Positions 10,601 to 19,238 of a stretch of DNA of 64,000 nt are shown piece after piece. Position 1 is the first letter of the stretch; each line of letters begins with the position of its first letter. The translations under genes and the position numbers were made by a program. Source of the DNA: Mongoliitalea daihaiensis (lineage in GTDB: Bacteria; Bacteroidota; Bacteroidia; Cytophagales; Cyclobacteriaceae); the NCBI RefSeq assembly GCF_021596945.1, contig NZ_CP063779.1:3384001-3448000 (forward strand), written 5' to 3'. Below the pieces are notes generated by a model. That model worked only from the letters and a program-made list of their open reading frames with translations, was not told the origin of the DNA and searched no databases.

Positions 10601-11745
10601 CTGAAAGCTTCAAAATCAGATCCTTTTTCTTTGATGCCACCTGCAAACAGATGTCCTTTTACTTGCGCAATACTCTGCACTGATTCAATAGATCCTATTC
10701 GTTTATTTAAAAACAGGGGATCAATGATGGACTGAGGCTCAAATCCTGTGTGGGTAAAAACAGCCGTACCGCTTCCTATTTGAACCGGATTGATAAGCTC
10801 AAAAGCTGTTTGTTGGGATGATGTTTCTCCCGAGCTCCAGGTAAAGTAAACCTTTAGGAAAGGGAAAGATTCATCAAGGTTGCCTATGCTAAACGAAACG
10901 GATTTGTCGGTTTGTGAACCTCTTGCGTTTCCTCCGAGAATATCTGCAGGTGAATTACCGTTGAAAATATGGACTTCTCTTGACTCTTCAACCATTTGAG
11001 TAAGTGATCCATCATTGGTCATGTAGTAAAAATAGTACCTGTACGCTCCTGAGCGCAGGTTGCCTCCCTGAAGAACTCCCTGAAATGCGAGCGTAGGAAT
11101 TTTGGGACTGCTTAGAATCAGTCGTAAGGTGTTTGAAAAATTGTCAACAGTATATCGGTTGGTTGATCGTCCGAGCCTTCGGATGATTTCTGCTGTTCCG
11201 GACCGGTTTACCGCAAAGGCACTATTGATGATTAAGGGTGGATTAATGCCGTCATTAAGTATGATGTTTACCGATCCATCAAAATCGTTTTGAAGTTCCA
11301 TTTCAAAGACCGCCTTTTCAGAGGCTTTGAACAGGGCAGAGTTCATTGGGCCGTTCATTTGAGAGTCAAATGTTCTGCTGTCACCTCCGTAATTCATTAG
11401 AGGGCTGTAAATGTCTCTTAGCTCAGAATTAGAATCCTGACCCCTTGACCAGTCGGGAGAAGGGAAGGTTCCCACTTCACCCCGTCCTGTAGCCGTTCCG
11501 TTCTGTATCTCGATGGAATAGATATAGGAAACGTTTCTATTTACTGCAATTGCAACAGGTATGTAACCCTGTCTTACTGCTCCGATTTGTCTATTGCCAA
11601 GGATATTGGTTGCCACAAAAGCGTTCCCTTCCGTTCCCATAAACTCCATATTTCGAGCATCGGCAAGGGTGTCTGGTTGTTGTACAAGAACATCCGTTGA
11701 TTTGACTACGCCTTTTGAAAAGGTATTTTTTGCGGTATTGTTCAT
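7621..11745 (-). CDS. Giant tail (muzzle-type) protein
   Basis: The product has 1374 residues with ATG at 11745. An in-frame extension upstream to 11853 is rejected because 11745 overlaps the stop of the preceding gene by 4 bases (ATGA), the usual coupling in this operon. The N-terminal part has NTFSKGVVKSTDVLVQQPDTLADARNM, followed by many short beta-type repeats and Asn/Gly-rich turns, consistent with a large beta-rich tail protein. In crAss-like phages a protein of this size in this place forms the tail muzzle. The assignment rests on size, composition and gene order. Confidence 0.75.
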   Translation of the reverse strand: MNNTAKNTFSKGVVKSTDVLVQQPDTLADARNMEFMGTEGNAFVATNILGNRQIGAVRQGYIPVAIAVNRNVSYIYSIEIQNGTATGRGEVGTFPSPDWSRGQDSNSELRDIYSPLMNYGGDSRTFDSQMNGPMNSALFKASEKAVFEMELQNDFDGSVNIILNDGINPPLIINSAFAVNRSGTAEIIRRLGRSTNRYTVDNFSNTLRLILSSPKIPTLAFQGVLQGGNLRSGAYRYYFYYMTNDGSLTQMVEESREVHIFNGNSPADILGGNARGSQTDKSVSFSIGNLDESFPFLKVYFTWSSGETSSQQTAFELINPVQIGSGTAVFTHTGFEPQSIIDPLFLNKRIGSIESVQSIAQVKGHLFAGGIKEKGSDFEAFREFANRTLTGHREILMDIFGTRVSLSGVQSSMNTTSRRNDAYIGGYYNPNNVYNYTGYFGNETYAFGIVFIMKDGSLSPAFPTLAVDNSNGTNDALLNGLSPADIEQIRDNGGFMNGDTRLINTNGVYRFPARHRNQGVLFSESDPTLVRVYGVTFRVPDVSLARFKEVRDNTIGCFFVRSERKPDLITQGYMFDTVTIPSIDIGESNQPNQYIGGFRAGYSEITSKHIPAFDYTLEAVKAYRRAAGAGNHNMRHGSEGEGGIHPFRFNMNQRDFALGRKFAFISPDIILDKERMLQILASRDVDLNIMATVRSVYDYATGYALANVPDHFSVVRTAQFLQRNQRLSAKANWTIGASGLTNNEGFSGAGFFNARMQQPGTTGHNNWRYYHFPINFNDYVGITLENRFTITDPSTAGQDGERRVNLLTREVNGAVLVNMYERSGPRTPLSIRSIYTSLANETYTQISPRMYWNSSIDGADPSNTVQSKMDSEGRITCFSGDCYINPVFRRLFHNFYVDQSSPVDVTNENSRTNVGYTMGLVCESAFNTVLRSEQISDVNEPGRRTFAPYNVTGVRPGDAFGQGNPLRRSRILESALIDRGFRFNRSQRDYFVLAANLSFIGSNWFARVIASPRYIPNSFDNAYRNLNGLNFQDYNAELGAIVRIMNYNDSLLVVYERGIIILPINERIQTGADGAGAILVEAMGILPPTGGPVNLKMGSMWHDSIVSADSGVYGIDTDTFTLWAFTSEGFSEISRLRYEPEMSRLFSSYRNAERSLIGKNIVAHYERVQRRILWSVIDDQVSSEAFAYNELTQSFTGNLDYVPLKSFNINGRFHSFNSEENRNQLFIHHSKSVPYCKFYGRQYGFAISFVVNENSDLQKVFDNLVLVSNNILPDRITYITQGTRTVQQVVYDPRIRRISNVHYHKNQANVAIPTVGEVTDEGEKGFIPALRDNTASMLRKKSRQKGKAILITLEYKGDKMVKISSVLTSYRPVI

Positions 11746-11948
11746 TTTTCTTTGTTGGAATGTGGCTTGTATATGGTGAAATGAATGCCGTTTTTCCTTG
11801 AGACAATAGTAATGTCTTTTCGTTTTTTGGTCTGTGCTGTCATTTCGGCACAACCTTTAATAACAATTTCTCTGATTTTCTTTTCAGGCATATTGGGATG
11901 CAGGGCCTTAAGCCTTGGCATAATGTCATCAATTCGAATGTCTTTCAT
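11742..11948 (-). CDS. Small basic protein before the muzzle gene
   Basis: The 68-residue product has an N-terminal helix pair (IDDIMPRLKALHPNM, EKKIREIVIKGCAEM) and a basic C-terminal strand region (DITIVSRKNGIHFTIYKP). The fold pattern could be a short DNA-binding protein, since crAss-like genomes often place HU/IHF-like or muzzle-bound small proteins at this spot. No diagnostic motif settles it. It overlaps both neighbours by 4 bases, so translation is coupled. Confidence 0.7.
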   Translation of the reverse strand: MKDIRIDDIMPRLKALHPNMPEKKIREIVIKGCAEMTAQTKKRKDITIVSRKNGIHFTIYKPHSNKEK

Positions 11949-12403
11949 CTATGGTATCGCTTTCCTTTGTTTACTTTTTTGACAAGCTCCATGTATTTTC
12001 TGTAAGATATGCGGACTGGTCTTCTGACCACTTTAGAGCCCATATGGAACTCCATAAAATACTCATAGATTTTTCCGTTAGAAAGTACAGGATCAACAGC
12101 TTTGTATATGCCGTTTTTGTATATCCTTCTGACTGACTCAAAAGATTTTTCCTTAATGTAGAACATGAAGTAATTCTTTGAAGGAGATACAAAACGGTTG
12201 TTCGTCTCCATCAAATCATCAATGAGCAGATTTAAAAAATCGTAGAATACAGACCTGACAAGCCTGCGTTTTACACGCTTGCCTCTGTTATGAATCGCCT
12301 TGACCTGATAGCTTTTGATTTCAAGGGAATCGCAGAATTCATCCGGAAGTACATCCTCGATAGTTGCTGCATCTGAATAATCATATTTTTGGTTCCTGAA
12401 CAT
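11945..12403 (-). CDS. Basic structural protein, 152 aa
   Basis: The 152-residue product is rich in Lys, Arg and Tyr, with the middle helix RSVFYDFLNLLIDDLMETNN and a basic end (KKVNKGKRYHR). It is coupled to the 68-residue gene by a 4-base overlap and starts one base after the 268-residue gene. It sits between the ring-type proteins and the giant tail protein, where crAss-like phages encode small tail-hub or muzzle-associated proteins. The exact role is unknown. Confidence 0.72.
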   Translation of the reverse strand: MFRNQKYDYSDAATIEDVLPDEFCDSLEIKSYQVKAIHNRGKRVKRRLVRSVFYDFLNLLIDDLMETNNRFVSPSKNYFMFYIKEKSFESVRRIYKNGIYKAVDPVLSNGKIYEYFMEFHMGSKVVRRPVRISYRKYMELVKKVNKGKRYHR

Positions 12404-12404
12404 A

Positions 12405-13211
12405 TCAATACCCTTTCATTGGTGCGCCGTAAAACTGTCTTGACTTGCTAAGCAGCGTTCTAAAAAGTTCGTCTGCTTGATTGTCGGTCATATTTTCAGG
12501 GGATCGGGCTTGTGCAACAAGTCTTTCGTAGTTGTCTTTAGCCAGCATAACCGCGTTCTCGTTTCCTTCCTTTCGGTAAAACTTCTTAAGCTGATCGAGA
12601 TAAGCAAGATACTCAACCACAGCAAGAATGCCTTTTTCATTGAAATAGGGGAATCCCTCTTCGTCAGTAAGCAAAGTCCTGTAAATAACATCAACGTCAG
12701 TATCGGTCCGGTTGAAAGTAAGAGTATTTCCATCGAGTGAGTAGTTTTCAAAGAAGTTGTGAGGCTCGTACAGCAATGGCAAATCTTCATTGATTTGTAA
12801 AGGTTTTTCCATTGGGATTTTATCCACAAAATCCCAGTCACGCAAAATCTGTATAGCATCAGGGTTGGCGTTGGTAACGTTTCCTCTGACTTCTTTTACT
12901 ACTGTTCTGTCTTTAAATCCTTCTCGAATAATCAACATAGTCTGCCCTCTGTTTACACCAAAGAAATTGTTGACCACATCTGTGCGAAGAACAGCTTTGA
13001 TCATAAAGCTTTCGCAGGGGATTTCGACTTTATAATCTTTAATGGTGGCCCTGAACAGGTAATTGACCACCTTTACAGGCTTAGCATTATGGTACACTCT
13101 TACAGCAAGCTCTCTTGCTTTGTGAAGATCTACCCGGATATCATACATATCCTCAAGCAACTGTACTGCTCTGCCTATATGGTAAAAGTTATCGGATGCT
13201 ACGTTTTTCAT
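12405..13211 (-). CDS. Tail/ring-type structural protein, 268 aa
   Basis: The 268-residue product contains a beta-rich middle (LFRATIKDYKVEIPCESFMI) and a helical C-terminal half with EEGFPYFNEKGILAVVEYLA, then ending in RQFYGAPMKGY. A LP(Y/F)-x-x-KE-type stretch followed by helices resembles, from memory, ring or tail-hub proteins of crAss-like phages. The start overlaps the end of the 222-residue gene by 4 bases. Confidence in coding is high; the functional label depends on gene order. Confidence 0.75.
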   Translation of the reverse strand: MKNVASDNFYHIGRAVQLLEDMYDIRVDLHKARELAVRVYHNAKPVKVVNYLFRATIKDYKVEIPCESFMIKAVLRTDVVNNFFGVNRGQTMLIIREGFKDRTVVKEVRGNVTNANPDAIQILRDWDFVDKIPMEKPLQINEDLPLLYEPHNFFENYSLDGNTLTFNRTDTDVDVIYRTLLTDEEGFPYFNEKGILAVVEYLAYLDQLKKFYRKEGNENAVMLAKDNYERLVAQARSPENMTDNQADELFRTLLSKSRQFYGAPMKGY

Positions 13212-13876
13212 TGTTCGTTATTCTGTTGTGGAATTGACATGATGTCGTTTTGGGTGTTCGGCTGCGGGTTTTTCATTCGGAAATGACGGATAAACTGGTC
13301 ACTTAGCTTGGTCACGATCATATCGCCCACATGAAGCGGAACAGGGTAGGGGTCTTCTGCGCTTATCAACTCTAAAGGGTTTTCAAACATCGCACGGACT
13401 AAGAGTTGCTTTACTCCTTTCTTGTTGTTTAGAATATACAAGTCATTGCCTTGAATCAATACCAAAGGAAGCCTCGAATGAAACTTGGAATACTTTTGGA
13501 ACATGTATCGGTTGCCCGTAGCTACAATGTATTTTTCGAATCTGTTTTTGGTTCCAATGTAAGAGACAGGATCAAGCCCCGGCATCCAGAGAAGACTGGG
13601 TATTTGCGCGTGGTAGATTTTTTCATTCCTGTTCGGAGTCATAAAAAACTCGGGGCTATCATCTCTCTGTTCAAGTTCCAAGGTGTGTATCTCTTGCATA
13701 AACTCTTCTTTTTCGAGCCTTTGGGCCGAAAGGAGTTCAGCAATTATTCTTCTTGAGGTAAGATTTACCTCTGTCATTACTGCCTCTTTTGACAATGAAA
13801 TATTGCCTACGCCCTTATATCCGGCATACACATTTCCGATAATCAAATCAGCATAATCGCTTAATGTAGGCTTCAT
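13208..13876 (-). CDS. Ring-type structural protein, 222 aa
   Basis: The 222-residue product has an N-terminal helical region with KEAVMTEVNLTSRRIIAELL, a beta-rich centre (LPLVLIQGNDLYILNN) and the segment AEDPYPVPLHVGDMIVTKL, followed by a disordered Asn/Gln-rich tail. The YPVP-then-helix feature is reminiscent of head-to-tail ring proteins in crAss-like phages. The leader upstream is AT-rich (13877-13912) and follows a terminator hairpin, so a separate late promoter may lie there. Confidence 0.75.
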   Translation of the reverse strand: MKPTLSDYADLIIGNVYAGYKGVGNISLSKEAVMTEVNLTSRRIIAELLSAQRLEKEEFMQEIHTLELEQRDDSPEFFMTPNRNEKIYHAQIPSLLWMPGLDPVSYIGTKNRFEKYIVATGNRYMFQKYSKFHSRLPLVLIQGNDLYILNNKKGVKQLLVRAMFENPLELISAEDPYPVPLHVGDMIVTKLSDQFIRHFRMKNPQPNTQNDIMSIPQQNNEQ

Positions 13877-13912
13877 TTATGTATTTATTTCATTTTTATA
13901 AAAATATGTTAT

Positions 13913-13945
13913 AAAAAAAACCCATGCAAGATGCACGGGCTTTTA
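13913..13945 (-). terminator. Bidirectional terminator hairpin
   Basis: The hairpin CCCATGCA-aga-TGCACGGG (13921-13939) is flanked by eight A on the left and TTTT on the right. It can end leftward transcription after the 340-residue gene and would also work rightward. Confidence 0.75.
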
Positions 13946-13969
13946 TTTGGAGAGTAAAAGGTAGCCTTA

Positions 13970-14992
13970 TTAAATGAGCGGTGTTCTGAATGGTGCTGTG
14001 CCTTTGGAGGTAGCACTTTGAACAAGCTCAGGGGAAGCAACTGCGAGCTCAGGAGTTGTCGCAGTAAACATGGTTCTTTTAGCTACGTTGGCATTTAACC
14101 AAGATGTAAGAGCCAATTTGTACTGTGTCAATTCCTCATTGACAAACAACTGATACTTGTAAGCACCTTTCTGGATGCCATCAGCCATTGCATGTCCATG
14201 AAGCTCTTCTCTTTCCACAACTTTACCAAAGGTAAACGAGGTGTATTTAGCATCCGGAACAGGCAAACCACGTCTGTCTGTGTGATGATAATCAAGAGGT
14301 CTTAAGGTTGCTTCGGTTTCAATTCTGTAGCTTCTTAGCTGCTCGAATGTGTTACGTCCTTGGTATCCTACTCGGATTTCAGTAGTGTTTACACTTACCT
14401 GACCGTTTCGGATGACATCACCTACGGCAGAAACATGGATCAATAAGCCTGGATCAGAAGTTTCAATGTTGATGTTTGCACCGTCACGGCTAACAAATAT
14501 CACATATGGTCTGTCCTGAAAACCTTCTTCTTTCAATACCTGCTCCAAACGTTCAGCAATATTTGCTGCGGTATCGCCCGGCTTTACAACCAAAGGATAC
14601 TTGAAGGTTCTTTGAAAATGGGCATCCCATCTTGCAAATTCAGCATTGAAGTGCAGTGCTTCTAATTTGATTTCAAGTGTGAACTGGTAGATTTCAGTTA
14701 CGCCATTGACGGCGAAAGTCAATCTTTTTTCGTTTGTCTGATAAGGAACACCCAATGCGCCGATAGTTTCGGTCACGTTGTCTTTTTCTAAGGTAACAAA
14801 ACCTTCGATGTCGATTCTGTCTGCGTTGGCCAATAAAGCCGCTGCTGAGGCAGGGTTAGTCGCATCTCCTGTAAAGTCGTCCTGAGTTCCGATCAGGCTA
14901 TAACCGTCGCTATTTTTATTAAAAAAGCGGATCGGGGAATGGGAAGCAGCGTTTATGATTCTGCTTTTAAACCCTAATGTGAAGTTTGCCAT
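13970..14992 (-). CDS. Structural protein, 340 aa
   Basis: The 340-residue product is beta-rich and mildly acidic, without enzyme motifs. It lies between the 224-residue ring-type gene (16-base gap) and a terminator. A beta-rich protein isolated by its own terminator in the head-tail block fits an abundant structural component such as a head-decoration, fibre or tail-tube protein. The start MANFTLGFKSRI is the only sensible ATG. Family unknown to me. Confidence 0.75.
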   Translation of the reverse strand: MANFTLGFKSRIINAASHSPIRFFNKNSDGYSLIGTQDDFTGDATNPASAAALLANADRIDIEGFVTLEKDNVTETIGALGVPYQTNEKRLTFAVNGVTEIYQFTLEIKLEALHFNAEFARWDAHFQRTFKYPLVVKPGDTAANIAERLEQVLKEEGFQDRPYVIFVSRDGANINIETSDPGLLIHVSAVGDVIRNGQVSVNTTEIRVGYQGRNTFEQLRSYRIETEATLRPLDYHHTDRRGLPVPDAKYTSFTFGKVVEREELHGHAMADGIQKGAYKYQLFVNEELTQYKLALTSWLNANVAKRTMFTATTPELAVASPELVQSATSKGTAPFRTPLI

Positions 14993-15008
14993 TAGTAGTT
15001 AAGATTGG

Positions 15009-15683
15009 TTAAATAAGTGATTTTGTCTGTATTCGCGGGTCTCCTGTTGTGCCAAGTCTATTGGCTACTGCAAGTCTCAATATTAGCATGTTTACATCAA
15101 TAGGAAACTCGCTTTCATTAAAGGATTGGAAGTCGTCTGATAACTCAAGCTTTTGGGGCTGTCTGATGTAGCGCAAAGAAATGCTACGGGCAAAAATTTC
15201 ATCTGCAGGATTAGACTCTGTATCATAAATTAGAAAGATCCTGTTCCCCTCGATTCTGTAAAATGGTCTTTCCTTATTGGGTTTATAATACTTGTTTTCC
15301 ATGGCAAAGTTCTCAATATCTGCCGTGTACTTTCGCACTGGCTTTCTAAAGGTTTTGCCTTTGCGCTTGATGAAACGTTCATCCTTGGCATATTCGAATA
15401 AAGCACTTACACCGAACAGTCTGTAATAATCGCCTGGAAGATCAAGATGCTTTACAGGCCTTTGACATGATGGTTGATTAATATCAGCATGGTAAGGAAC
15501 CGAAAGCATCCTGAGCCTGTCAGTAACGGTATTGGTAAGCTCGAACATCCTTAGCTCGTTCTCGATAAATGCATAGACAGCCGTATGCCATGAGTGAAGA
15601 AAGTCTATAACTTCCGCATCAGGTGAAGCGAACTTATCCAGTTCAATCAAAAATGCCTCATATATTTCTACTGCTGTCTTCAT
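15009..15683 (-). CDS. Head-tail connector/ring protein, 224 aa
   Basis: The 224-residue product is helical at the N-terminus (residues 1-65) with the motif LPGDYYRLFGVSALFEY near residue 81. An LP-x-DY-x-x-L motif recurs, from memory, in the ring protein next to the portal in crAss-like phages. The C-terminus looks helical (DVNMLILRLAVANRLG). It is 3 bases from the 251-residue gene. The label is inference from that motif and the gene order. Confidence 0.75.
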   Translation of the reverse strand: MKTAVEIYEAFLIELDKFASPDAEVIDFLHSWHTAVYAFIENELRMFELTNTVTDRLRMLSVPYHADINQPSCQRPVKHLDLPGDYYRLFGVSALFEYAKDERFIKRKGKTFRKPVRKYTADIENFAMENKYYKPNKERPFYRIEGNRIFLIYDTESNPADEIFARSISLRYIRQPQKLELSDDFQSFNESEFPIDVNMLILRLAVANRLGTTGDPRIQTKSLI

Positions 15684-15686
15684 TTA

Positions 15687-16442
15687 TTAAGATGCAAGGT
15701 CTATCATCATTTCTCTAACAATGTCATGGTTTTGAGGATCTTTCAGCCATTGTACAACTGTTTCATCCTTGGAACCAAGCTTGGTGTCTCCAAACACATA
15801 AACGCCTGTTTCATCGTCCTTGACAATGACCTTGGCGTTGACCAAATCCATCATCAAGATTTTGTGTTTAACGTCGTCATCCTCGAATTTTGCTATCGTC
15901 TTTTCAGGGAAGTTGGTAGCCTTGTCGTACAAGAATTCAAAAACCTCAGAAGGATCCATGTATGATCCGTCCATACCAAATAGTCTGCATACTTCCAGAC
16001 GTCTGTCCTTGGATGCTTTGTGCACCAATGACTGTGCTTGGAAAATAATTTCTTTTTTCTTCACGGACTTTTCAAGCTCTGCTTTGTAATCGTCCACATA
16101 GAAAAGCACAACCTCTTCCTGTAATGCATCCTCACGGCTTGCAGCAATTTCCTTGTTGTGAACAATCCAATCCCAGTCTGTACGATCAATGATATTATCA
16201 TATCTGAACGTAATATCATTGGTAATCTTTCTGGAAGTATAGCCGTCAACAACCCGTGCTTCTTTCTTTTTATCGTCTTCTGAAAGAACTTTTACCCCAA
16301 GCAATCCACCCGTAATGGAATCTTTTACAGGGCACAATACAAGTGGGCCTTGCTGTTTACCATACTTGGCTTTAAGTGTTAATTCCTTTCTTGATTTTAA
16401 CAGATCGACAAGTGCTTCCTCTTTACTCTTCTTTTTTGACAT
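15687..16442 (-). CDS. Head-associated protein after capsid gene, 251 aa
   Basis: The 251-residue product is strongly charged. It has a Lys-rich N-terminus (MSKKKSKEEALVDLLKSRKE), a central beta section around residues 35-85 and helical acidic segments afterwards. It directly follows the major capsid gene in transcription order, separated by a hairpin. It is a candidate head-completion or auxiliary capsid protein. No recognisable enzyme motif is present. Confidence 0.72.
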   Translation of the reverse strand: MSKKKSKEEALVDLLKSRKELTLKAKYGKQQGPLVLCPVKDSITGGLLGVKVLSEDDKKKEARVVDGYTSRKITNDITFRYDNIIDRTDWDWIVHNKEIAASREDALQEEVVLFYVDDYKAELEKSVKKKEIIFQAQSLVHKASKDRRLEVCRLFGMDGSYMDPSEVFEFLYDKATNFPEKTIAKFEDDDVKHKILMMDLVNAKVIVKDDETGVYVFGDTKLGSKDETVVQWLKDPQNHDIVREMMIDLAS

Positions 16443-16461
16443 AGCGTTAAATTTGTTTAAA

Positions 16462-16493
16462 TGAAACAGAGTTATAAATATAACCCTGTTTCA
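16462..16493 (-). terminator. Hairpin after the capsid gene
   Basis: A long inverted repeat with arms TGAAACAG and CTGTTTCA and inner arms GTTAT/ATAAC lies between the capsid gene and the next gene. Leftward it is followed by TTTAAACAAATTT. It may partly stop transcription so that capsid mRNA exceeds downstream mRNA. Confidence 0.6.
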
Positions 16494-16508
16494 TAAAATA
16501 TCAAACAA

Positions 16509-17891
16509 TTAGTACCAGCCTACGTTTTCCTCCAAAATGTGGGAAGTGTAAGGGTTTGCAAGCTTAATGCCTCTGTAACCCATCATTTCGTATCTTGAAG
16601 CGTGAACAGTAGTTCCCATGTTTTCAACATTGTCACCACCGGACTTACCACCCATACCCAACAAGGAACCTTTAAACAAGGACATGCCTTTGAGGGTAAT
16701 CATTTGAACGTTTGGTTCGTCTCCGTAACGGTTGGTATCGATAAACACTCCGTAACCTTTTTCAGGGTAACGCTCAGTTAACGCATCGTTGTGCATGAAC
16801 ACAATTGTGTTGCCAGCAAACTCGTATGCATGATACTCAGCACCTACCTTAATTTTCTTGCCCTCTACAGTATAGAAGTATGCCTGAGAGGTTCTTTCCT
16901 TCAAGATGCTGTCCAAAAGAACTTGTACTTGCTCGTACATTCTCCAGTTACAAGCTACCGCAATGGTATTGCCTGTACGCTTTTCCATCTTCTCTACGCA
17001 AGCAGAGATTACGTCTCTCAATACTTTATCAGTAAGGAAGAAGTAGCGAGTTTGTCCGCAATACTTTTTGATAGTTGGGATAAGGCCGACACCCATAGGA
17101 ATAGGTCTTCCGTCTTCCTCAGTGATCAATACCTTACCAGTGTCGTCAAAGTTACCAGGCCCCAACAACATGGAGTTTTCGAAAGCAAGGTAGATTTGAT
17201 CCAACAAATCTTTTTCAATTTCAGGCATCTGGAAAAGATCGCCCGCATGCTGCATGTATACCGGCTTCAATTTCGCAAAGTCACCAGAAACAGAATCGCC
17301 TACACGGTGTCTTGAAATATAGTTTCGGTGCATTTCAGCATTCCAGAAAGACTTGCTGAAACCGATTTCGGACATTTCAGGCTGATAGTTGGTCAAGTAC
17401 TTGGTGCGCTTGCCTCTTTTAAGGTAGTTGGTGTTTACCTTGTTTTCCGTGCTTGTGGAAACAAGCTTCACCCAGTGCTCCCATTTGTTCGGGGCCAACT
17501 GTCTTGGCTGTCTGGTTACGAACAAAACCTGCTCGTTTTCAAGCTCAAAAGCGTCACGTACATCGTAGAACTTTTGCTCAAGAATCAATCTGAACTCAGT
17601 TCCATACTGACCGTTCTCATTGCAGTCCTCTGCGATACGGATACGTGGGATTTTGTTGGTTTTAATTTTCCACTGGAATTCAAAAGACTCGATCTCTTTC
17701 AAGTTCAGGTCTTTTGTATCTTTGTGGTACACAGCTCCAAGCTGTTCGGTAAGCTTTTGGAGCGTAAGTCCTGGATACATCGTAACAATGGTCTTGGAGA
17801 TATGTGGCTTCAAGCCGATCATAGCACCAAGATTCTGCATTGTTTTGGTATCCGCACCGTTTGGAATGTGGCTGATAGATACTACTCTCAT
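16509..17891 (-). CDS. Major capsid protein
   Basis: The 460-residue product is the best major capsid candidate: right size, position directly after the scaffold-like gene and before connector genes, and mixed alpha/beta composition. The C-terminus (GIKLANPYTSHILEENVGWY) and the internal stretch RTGNTIAVACNWRMYEQVQ are compatible with an HK97-type fold. I recognise the crAss-like arrangement rather than a diagnostic motif. The gene has a 62-base leader and is followed by a strong hairpin, consistent with high expression. Confidence 0.8.
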   Translation of the reverse strand: MRVVSISHIPNGADTKTMQNLGAMIGLKPHISKTIVTMYPGLTLQKLTEQLGAVYHKDTKDLNLKEIESFEFQWKIKTNKIPRIRIAEDCNENGQYGTEFRLILEQKFYDVRDAFELENEQVLFVTRQPRQLAPNKWEHWVKLVSTSTENKVNTNYLKRGKRTKYLTNYQPEMSEIGFSKSFWNAEMHRNYISRHRVGDSVSGDFAKLKPVYMQHAGDLFQMPEIEKDLLDQIYLAFENSMLLGPGNFDDTGKVLITEEDGRPIPMGVGLIPTIKKYCGQTRYFFLTDKVLRDVISACVEKMEKRTGNTIAVACNWRMYEQVQVLLDSILKERTSQAYFYTVEGKKIKVGAEYHAYEFAGNTIVFMHNDALTERYPEKGYGVFIDTNRYGDEPNVQMITLKGMSLFKGSLLGMGGKSGGDNVENMGTTVHASRYEMMGYRGIKLANPYTSHILEENVGWY

Positions 17892-17953
17892 CGTTTTTGG
17901 TTATGTAGAAAATTGGTTAAGTCAATCTTCTCCATTCCCGCGATGCTCCGTTG

Positions 17954-19159
17954 TTAAAATATCTCTTCTTCTTCAGAAGAAGATTTGGAAGGCTTGCTAT
18001 TGGTCGGTGCAGCCTTGCTAAATGTTACAATAGGTTTGTCAGAAAACTTCTGCAAATGCCTGTCTTTGATGTTCAGCTTTGCCTTAAGGTCTGCTATTTC
18101 GTTTTCAAGTCTTTCACGTTCGGTTTTCATTCCTTCTGCAAAAGCCTGATTGGATATGTGCTCAAATATTTTTTCTGCGTGAACGTCGAGAAAACGCATT
18201 CTCAACAGCTTTGCAGGATCAGCAAGAGACTTATAGAATTCGCTTTCATCGTCAATGTTGTCAGGAACTAAGTCCTTTACGATGGCAGCGGTTACTTTTG
18301 GATCAATAGGAATACCTGCGATTTCAGTGGTTTTCTTGGCCGTCTCAATAATCTTTTTAGCCTCCTCTATTTCTTCGCTTCTTTCCGATTCTCTTCTTGC
18401 CTCAATGGCTTCTTTGTGCTTGGCTGAAATGTCAGCGAACTTAATTTCTCCGGAACTGATTTTTTGTCTGAGAAATGCAGCTCGTTTTTCAACCCTGCCA
18501 GCATCTTTGAGTATTTTAAACTCTTCCTGAATTTCTTCTTCGGAAGCACCCTTGTAGATTGTTTTGAGATTCTCTAATACAAGTTCATCGTCAGTCAACT
18601 GCTTGTGTGCATTCTCTGGATCACTTTCAAGGATGTATTTAGCGAGGTCTTTTGCAGTACCACCGTTACGAAGAAAATCGATTAACTCTCTTTCTTCATC
18701 GTTCTTGAAAGCAGTTTCAGGAGCTTTTTTGATTTCTTCGGCAAACTCTTCCTGCATCCGTACAAACTCATTGGTGACAATTGTCAGCTGATCCTCAGGT
18801 GTCAAGTCCGCAATCTTTACCTTACGACCATCCTCAAACTCTATTTCGTCCAGATCGTAACCGCCTGTTTTTAGAATGAAGTCCGCTGCATTTGCGAACT
18901 CTTGATTACTTCCCTGATCCTTATTTTTATCCTCAGGTTTTTTCGCAGGTTCAGCTGCAGGCTTTGGATCATCCTTTGGATTGGCTGGATTTGGCGCAGG
19001 TGGGGAAGGGGGAGGGTCATTGCTTTCAGGCTTTTTTCCGTATGGCTCTACCTCGCCTGTTTCCTCATTGTAAACCCCGATAATCTCACCATCTTCACCG
19101 TATTTGATCAAATCCGGATCAAGAAGCATGTCATCGAATTCTTCGCTACTTTTACTCAT
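17954..19159 (-). CDS. Scaffold-like acidic protein
   Basis: The 401-residue product starts at ATG 19159; a TTG six bases upstream is less likely. It is very rich in Glu, Lys and Asp. There is a Pro-rich linker at about residues 45-80 (NDPPPSPPAPNPANP), then a long helical, coiled-coil-like region. The C-terminus is basic-polar and ends SSSEEEEIF. This is the profile of a phage scaffolding protein and it sits between portal and capsid genes, the usual place. No protease motif was seen. Confidence 0.75.
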   Translation of the reverse strand: MSKSSEEFDDMLLDPDLIKYGEDGEIIGVYNEETGEVEPYGKKPESNDPPPSPPAPNPANPKDDPKPAAEPAKKPEDKNKDQGSNQEFANAADFILKTGGYDLDEIEFEDGRKVKIADLTPEDQLTIVTNEFVRMQEEFAEEIKKAPETAFKNDEERELIDFLRNGGTAKDLAKYILESDPENAHKQLTDDELVLENLKTIYKGASEEEIQEEFKILKDAGRVEKRAAFLRQKISSGEIKFADISAKHKEAIEARRESERSEEIEEAKKIIETAKKTTEIAGIPIDPKVTAAIVKDLVPDNIDDESEFYKSLADPAKLLRMRFLDVHAEKIFEHISNQAFAEGMKTERERLENEIADLKAKLNIKDRHLQKFSDKPIVTFSKAAPTNSKPSKSSSEEEEIF

Positions 19160-19238
19160 ATACAATTATAATTAAGTTTTATAAAAATGATTTTCATTTA
19201 TATTTCACAGCGTTGCTTTAACTGCTCACTAAGTTGCT

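Noticed and set aside
11746-11853. N-terminal extension of the 1374-residue tail protein
   Set aside because: It overlaps the 68-residue gene out of frame and looks like random basic sequence; the ATGA overlap marks the true start.
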